Below, piece after piece: positions 57,389 through 64,000 of a stretch of DNA of 64,000 bases. The DNA is from Fragilaria crotonensis (lineage: Eukaryota; Bacillariophyta; Fragilariophyceae; Fragilariales; Fragilariaceae). The stretch covers positions 1 through 64,000 of the forward strand of contig JAKSYS010000319.1 in assembly GCA_022925895.1 (NCBI GenBank), in the 5' to 3' direction. The stretch's first letter is position 1; every line of letters starts with the position of its first letter. Position numbers and translations under genes: made by a program. The notes under the pieces are model-generated. The model worked only from the letters and a program-made list of their open reading frames with translations, did no database searches and had not been told where the DNA came from.

Positions 57389-58658
57389 ATATGTAACAGT
57401 GCATTAGATTCTTGAAGAACGTTTTCACAAGTGAAGTTTGCGTTGTAACAGCAGGAGGCAGGACATAGGACATCACGAGACGCGAGACGTAATTCTGCCT
57501 GGAAATGAGTGTGACGTAGAAGCTACATTAAAAGCCACGGACCTTCCCGGATATCGTATGTCATACTGTATGTTTTATATTTGCATGCCGTGTCGACATC
57601 CATCGACCGTGTGGTCTGTAAATGAACTATGCATACTTGACGACGAAGCTAGAGTGAACTACTACCGGTAGTAGAGCGGTACTGTTCAATGTTCAAGCAT
57701 CTTGTTGCAGACCAAAATTCTCGACCAGAAAGGGCAGCAATACAGCACAGCACAGCACCTTTATTCAAGCAGGGAGAAGTTCAGGAGGTCTCTTCACAAA
57801 ATTCAACTCTTTCATATTACACTTCCGTGGAAATGCCGGAGGTAGCTTAACCCTTAAAACAGGAATATCTTATCCGAATTGTGATACTATTTCGTCTTTC
57901 GTACGTAGCAATCCAGTACTCGATTTCATGGTACAAGTACCTGGTACTTGCCACGTTGCGTGTTTACTATGCATACTACCAAAGCACGACGGAGAAATAC
58001 TATCGTTCATTCATGTATTCGCCGTGGGTGTCAATCTATAAGGTAGAGAGGTCTGGGGCCATGATGATAATACCCCGGTTGCATCAACAATGTTTTTGAG
58101 ACTGTGTAGAGAAATTACTGCCACCTACTCCAACATGGGGTTGACAATGAGTCTAATGAAACACATAGAACATAGAACTCATGATCTTGGGCATACAAAT
58201 CATCAAGGTGTGCATGGTTACAAGCCAAGCATCATTGCCCGTTTTTGGTTGAACAAAGGAGGATTATCATTCAGTTATCATCACAATACATGCATTTTAA
58301 TGTTGTTTCCTTTGGACACTCATTTCACCTACATCTGGTTTTCTCACCTTTTAATTCTTAAGGCACCACTTCACAGGATTTCCATGAGTGATCACACTGG
58401 TGCAGGGGCCTCCACTTTCAAGTGCCCTGATGCAGCAGGTGTGTTGAACAACATGACATTTGGTGAGGTTTGGGGTTGACTAGATAGATGGCCTCAACTA
58501 GTACCATACATGGCATCAATCAAGTCCTCTGCCAGTACAGACTTTTTAAATAAAGTTCAATTGTTGTTGTGTTACACATGGCAGAAACACCAACCACCAT
58601 GCAGTTTCAACAACAGTCAAAGAAATTGAGAAGGTTACATGCATTGACCAATCCAATA
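57389..58658. other. intergenic and relic DNA
   Basis: Promoter of the HSF-type gene next to 57389, a GTAC-rich island at 57929-57951, then AT-rich DNA. A plus-strand open stretch at 58090-58479 has protein-like composition but no recognisable motif. Confidence 0.4.
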
Positions 58659-59729
58659 TTAAATCTTCATCTCACTGCAAAGGTCACCTTGACAGAGTCT
58701 GTTGTGCCTGTCAATTGCCCCGCCGGTAGTATAATCAATGTCCAGAATCTTCAGTTGTGCAATTGTAAACATCACGTGTTCTGGAGGCACATTCAGGGTC
58801 TTGTCAACTTGCCTCCAATGGCATTGTTGGTACAGAGCATCAGCTTCAAAAGACCCTGCGGTAGAAGTAAAGTTCCACTGCTCCCAATCTATCAACTTAA
58901 TTGCCCCCTTCAGCTTAGGACTACCTTTAGTTGGATTGATTTAGAGCAAGAAAGTCTTGTCCATCATGGTTCTGGAGCTTGTCACTTGTCAGGAAGGTGT
59001 GGGGTAGTCATGTGTTGCACTTTTAACCACTCCCTCCACCAAGCAATGAATTGCAATACAATTCCTCTGCAGCACCACCAACAGAAGCAAAGTAGGTAAT
59101 ACAAAACTTGAATTGTGAAGCACAGCCACTTTAATTGTTGTTCCCAAGCACCTTGTCCTCCAATCCAGGTAGGTTTGCACCTTTGACAAGTTTGGGTTGC
59201 AGCATGACACCACTCCAGCTACTTGGTGCGTTTTCGATCTCGCACCCATTTTCAGGCATTCAATCAATAGCAACTATTGAGGAGGTTGTGGTTGATCCAA
59301 TGACCTTCTTCCTGTACATACCAGCAACTCAAACTCTAATCATTGAAGTACTTGACTCTTGATACTCATTAAGGTTTTAACGAAATCATTCACCAGCTTG
59401 TTCCACCTATATTTGGTGCCTGATTTAAATTCACTACTAGTAGGGGCATTAGATTGACGCCAGGTGACAAAGCTGGAGAGGTCATTAAACCCGTGCTTTG
59501 ATATCCTCTTCAACATAAACTGCAGTTCTGATTGATGCTTTGATAGCAAATGAATGCTGTTGTGGGTGCGGGTGCTGGTTTTCCACAGTGATGCTCTTGT
59601 TGTGAACTCAAATTTTGTCATTAGGATTAGGATGCCAAAGAATTTGAGGACCTCATGGGCAGTTGTCTTTTCAGGCTGTGTCCATGCGAGAATCCTTACA
59701 TCCATGTTTCTTAGTTTCCAATTATACAT
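58659..59729 (-). pseudogene. piggyBac-like transposase relic
   Basis: The minus strand reads, in broken frames, the order expected for a piggyBac DDE transposase: TTAHEVLKFFGILILMTKFE with RASLWKTSTRTHNS, FVTWRQSNAPTSSEFK with YRWNKLVNDFVKTL (59729-59340), then CEIENAPSSWSGVMLQPKLV and a YFASVGGAAEELYC-like piece (about 59250-59080), GVVKSATHDYP, and finally DYTTGGAIDRHNRLCQGDL (58895-58659). At least three frame changes and stops. The upstream stretch to 60371 may be its N-terminus. Confidence 0.65.
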
Positions 59730-62700
59730 GACTCATTCAATCGTGACCCAACTTCAAATTTTGGTTTAGTGGGACTAATCGTTCGTTTACTTTGACATTT
59801 GAACTCGATGAGATTTTCATCCAAGTTTGTAAATCAAAGTTCATGATCTTTTAAGTTTTTCCTTCTTAATAGAGAAGATTTGGACAGTAGGTGTCAAGAA
59901 GATCTTTTTGCATCACCCATGTTGCTTGTTCATCATTGGGTGTTCTGTTTGATTGTGTTGTTCTCCATGAAACACGGTACAAGGTTCTCTGTACATGTAG
60001 ATGACCTCAATTCTTTTTCTGCAACGCGCACAATCCATATATTGTCTTTTGGCACCACCAATCTGGTTGCCAATAGGGGATGACAACAAGTTTTCTGGTC
60101 ATGACTTTCTTGTTGCTGGCGATAGTCGCAGTGTCTCCTCAGATGCAGGGTCATCTGTTATTTCTCCCCTGCTGAACAAGAAGTAATTCCACTTGCTGCT
60201 GATGAGGACTTCTTGTTGTGCCTTTGTCAGCATCCACACAAAGATTCTGGAAATGATAAGAAATAACTCTACTTGATGTGTCTTGGACTCAAGCATAATG
60301 ATGCACCGTTGTTCTTCTTTGATATGCAACCATGGTCTGTCAAAACTCCCAAAGTTGTTGCTGCGCTCCAAGAATGCAGACTTTGCAGTTGAAATTGATT
60401 GTTACTAAGTAAAGCTCTACAATGACTTCCTTCCCCTCATCCAGCATACAACTGGAATAGTAAGACCTACATGGAGATGATCGTGTAATTGAGTTCCTAA
60501 CGACTTGTTATGTAGTAGTGAGACATCACAATGTGTTTGAAAGAGCCCAGCTTATGGAAGAAGCAAATGGTGAATTGCTGAGTACAGGTGGCGCTGATGG
60601 TGGGCAGAACTGGCATGGAACTAGTATTCTATATTTGCGAGTTGAGCAGGGATTGTGGTAACCCTAGACCCAGGTGGCTGACGCTCCCTGGTGTCCAGCA
60701 CGAACACTCGCCACAACACCAATTCGGAGATTAAATCCACCGACATCGTCTCGTACGTCGCGTACCTGACGATACATGCCCTGCTGCACCTCAGTGAAAT
60801 GAGAGCAGCCCTCTCTGCAGAGCATGGTGAGGAGTTGGATACACCTCTACAACAGATTTGTCATCCCATGATAGGTTGCAGCGCAGCAGCCCAGCTTGGC
60901 TTCACTCCAAAGCCCTGATGTTGTCACTGTACAAATAGGTTGCATGATCTGCTCTTTTCTGGGTCCTGCAACATTTTGGTTTGCTGCTCTGTGGAGACCT
61001 GAAGGATGGAAAATGGCAGATCCCTCAATGACATGTGCTGTCATGGGTGTTCGCATTGCTTTACCTGAGGAACTTCAAATCTTTCATGGTGTGCACAAGC
61101 TCCTGTGACACATACACACTGATTGTGTCCCACTTTTTGGGTGCTGGTGTCGAAAACTTCAGCAGTACAGCTTCCACCTTGACCAGCATCCATCTCCCTT
61201 GGCTAGGAATACGGTATAGATTGAAGGTTGCCCGGCATCATAGTTCGCCGGATCCAAGCCACATGTCAAGCGAATGCATTCTTGGTGCTTGAGGGAGCTG
61301 CTGACTTTTTGTCTCTCGTCCCTCTAGGGGTGGCCCGCTGAATATGCTGCTCATTGGGGGCAACATGGCAACACCCCAGCCAAATAATGGTGGGTGGACG
61401 ATGATCGGCGCCGCCGGAGGTAGGCGGTAACACCACTGGCTGGCACCTTACGAATGGTGCCAACCTCCGAGTTGCCCCGCATGCAAGAGTTCAAGCATGT
61501 AAGCAAGGCTGAAGATATGACCTTATGAAATCCGGATGTATCTTTTTGCTCAGGCTAACCCTAAAATGTCAGAAGGTGAGTTTTGTTTAGGTAGTCATAT
61601 TATGCTTTGATATTGTCCATCTTGTGACACTTTTTGGTTTTTTCAATTTAGATGTCATTTGTTTTTAGTGCATTTATTTTTTATTTGGTAGTAAGTTAAC
61701 GTCGGTGTTTAGAATTTTATTACGATCTTGGAGTTTATCATAATAATTGTATTGCCCATCCCTTTTTTATGTTCTCTTGCAACATATGATAAAAAATACT
61801 TGGTGTCTTCCAAGCAAAAATAGGGATAGTCAAATCAAACTGTTTTATTAAAGACATTGGTTTATAGCTTATAACAATTATTTATTGAGCTCGAACTTTG
61901 GTTGTCTAGAGCAAGCTTTTCATCGTTTTAACTAACCGCCCGTACTGCTTTCATCTCAATGACCAATGCTCTTTATTCAATGTGCTTTGATTCATCTTGA
62001 TCATTGATATGTTTTTGTATGTGCTTTCTGTACAACAAATATACTTGTTTTCACTTTCTTTTCCCCCGAGTCACCAGCAGCGTGTGTTTCTCTTCCAATG
62101 CTTTGATTCGTTCACACTACTACTTAATATTAGTTGATCTCAGCACCTTATTGCTACTTTGTAATAATGTATCGTCATGGCCTCAGGTGTCTCCGGTGTC
62201 CTCCAGGAATGTGCTGGTTGCCATAAAAGCAGTAAGAGGCTTGCAACTCATATTGCTCAGAGTCCGACGTGTGAGCAGGTCTTTGCAGCATGCCAAGATG
62301 ATATTCCTCCTGACCATGGCGAAAGCAATATGTCAACGCAGTAGTACGCGCCTCAACAAGGAGAACGAGATGGGTTTCCACCAACTTGTTGCCACATACT
62401 ACTAATGGTGCAGTGACATTGCCATTGCCTTCTGGCGACGCATCGGCTGGTATTGGCAGCACTATTCAGCAGCAAGAAGCGCAGGTCCACAACGACAGTG
62501 AACAGCATCATGAGGATGGTGGATTTGCATCGTTGGCAGAATGACCCACTTCCTCTGAGTGATGAGGATGCTGACCCTTCTTTTGTTAAAGAAGGGGAAC
62601 CCGATAAATGCGTCATGAAACTTTATGAGGAACTGCTTGAGTTGTGAGCAAATCTACTTGGCCTCGACAAGTTTTCTTGCGAGGAAAAGGTTCATATTGA

Positions 62701-64000
62701 GTTGTTACGCCTTCTGAAGGTGCTGAATCTACCAATGATTCAGATAGCCTTTACTCATATTCTGAAATGGGCTGGCTGCACAGGCCAGCCAATGATAGCG
62801 GACATGCATTCCAGGTAGAATGCCAACGATCCCGAAAGAACGTCTTTGAAAAGTTGTACTGCAGGTATTATGTGTAAGTTGATCAGGTTTTGTACCAAAT
62901 AATAAGGGTTACATCACTGTCTTCAGAATTATCATGCATCATTGGGTTTGCCACAATAGCTATCTACACATCACAACATGAGCTAACTGACAAAGAAACC
63001 ACAGCATTTTTTGCATTATGCAGTTAGCTATTACATGCATCATTTCTGTACATCAGCAATACAGCAGGAAATTGCTCTGTACTATAGTACCTTGTACTAG
63101 TATGTATAGGATCTAGAGTTGTACTGTAATACAAGTCAATGCAATTCATTGGTAGCTAAAGCATGCTTCAATTAAAAACACTCTGCTGATTGTCAAGCAC
63201 ACCCATCTTCATTGTTGCTGCCATTGTGCTGATCTCTCTCAAAACCAACACAGCGCATGTTGACTCCAACATACTTTTCCAATGCATTATGTCCGGTTTC
63301 TCACAAGATGTTCTGGAATCATGCAGCATATTTGCGTCATCTTAGCAGCTCATTATGATATTCCTTTCATATTGAATCTGCATCATCTGTCCCGCAAATC
63401 ATTTCAAACCGTGGCGCTAACTACTAACCAACAAGCGCGGCCACAAACAACAACACCACAATTGGTTGCCTTAAGTTCCAAGAAGCAAACCTGCACTTTT
63501 GTGTGCTCACTTTGTTAATGACTCGGTACTAGTGTCCAAGGAGCCACCCTCCGCTGCCACCTTTGTTGAATGCATTGATGCACATCATGAGCATACTTTG
63601 TACAAAATTCAAATTTGATGCATGCAGCATTGATGAATGCATTGACGCAGCATATCGTGGGCATAGCTACAGACAGAATTCAAATTGACGCACGCAGCAT
63701 TGAAATATGCGACAATGCATCACATGCTGCTGTCCAATTTGATGCATCAGACAATTGCAGTTTTGCACTTTCTGTCCTGCTTGCTCCTCAAAGCTAGGCA
63801 TCAAATGTTAATGCAACTTCAGTCAAGTTCATGCATACGATTGGCCAGAAATGGACGGTTGCACTTCTTAAAGTCCTGGACTAAATCAATGCACCTGAAA
63901 TCAAGCACTGCGTGATGGGCAACCCACATCATATGTAGCTTGCTGCGGTGGCGATTCGCGCTGACGGGTACCGCTCACATACATGCCGCTCGCACTTACG
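59730..64000. other. AT-rich stretch without recognised genes
   Basis: Short open stretches only. 60099-60371 (minus) may be the N-terminus of the piggyBac relic. 60691-61290 is more GC-rich with plus-strand stretches of plausible protein composition that I cannot name. 61500-62200 is very T-rich with no coding. 63080-63140 is a GTAC-rich island. The right edge may start another element. Confidence 0.35.

Noticed and set aside
61550-61570. Telomere-like CTAACCCTAAA
   Set aside because: A single occurrence with no tandem repeats.

Overview
The window reads as nuclear DNA of a photosynthetic stramenopile, most likely a diatom. The reasons are: a heat-shock-factor (HSF) type DNA-binding gene with tandem domains, two Ty1/copia-type retroelements, a fibrillin-like gene whose N-terminus looks like a diatom signal peptide plus plastid transit peptide with F after the cleavage site, short GT-AG introns (73-99 nt), Cys-rich secreted proteins with P/S/T linkers, and piggyBac/Harbinger relics. 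I cannot name the species.

Layout. 0-5.1 kb is a compact host block: a Sec14/CRAL-TRIO gene, a DUF6940-type membrane-anchored protein, an LRR protein and a Cys-rich secreted protein. 5.1-16 kb is AT-rich and gene-poor, with eroded Harbinger and piggyBac transposase pieces and microsatellites. 16.1-16.5 kb holds a second Cys-rich secreted gene sharing a module with the first. 17.1-24.3 kb is a copia-type LTR element with both LTRs. 25.9-29.0 kb has an SGNH-like membrane protein and a DUF4349 gene. 29.2-32.0 kb is a cluster of short inverted-repeat elements and unusual arrays. 32.5-33.4 kb is a plastid-lipid-associated (PAP/fibrillin) gene. 33.9-38.6 kb is an older, broken copia-type element on the minus strand. 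39.1-48.6 kb is the second host block: a long P/S/T-repeat secreted protein, an MFS transporter, a RING-H2 membrane protein and a DUF3095 cyclase-like protein. 49.3-54.1 kb is a bounded DNA transposon with 60-bp inverted ends and a 9-bp target duplication. 54.2-55.1 kb is a bounded non-autonomous hAT-like element with an 8-bp duplication. 55.5-57.4 kb is a gene fusing a Lin0512-family domain to two HSF DNA-binding domains. 57.4-64 kb is AT-rich again, with a piggyBac-like relic.

The host genes do not form one pathway; they are independent eukaryotic genes with their own promoters. The most notable items are the Lin0512-HSF-HSF fusion, the complete DNA transposon at 49.3-54.1 kb, the GTAAGCAAATTT array at 31.5-31.9 kb, and the module shared by the two Cys-rich secreted genes. 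Many host genes show indel-type frame breaks while their codons stay conserved, so some of these breaks may be errors in the assembled sequence. All readings here were made by eye; family names rest on remembered motifs, not on a search.
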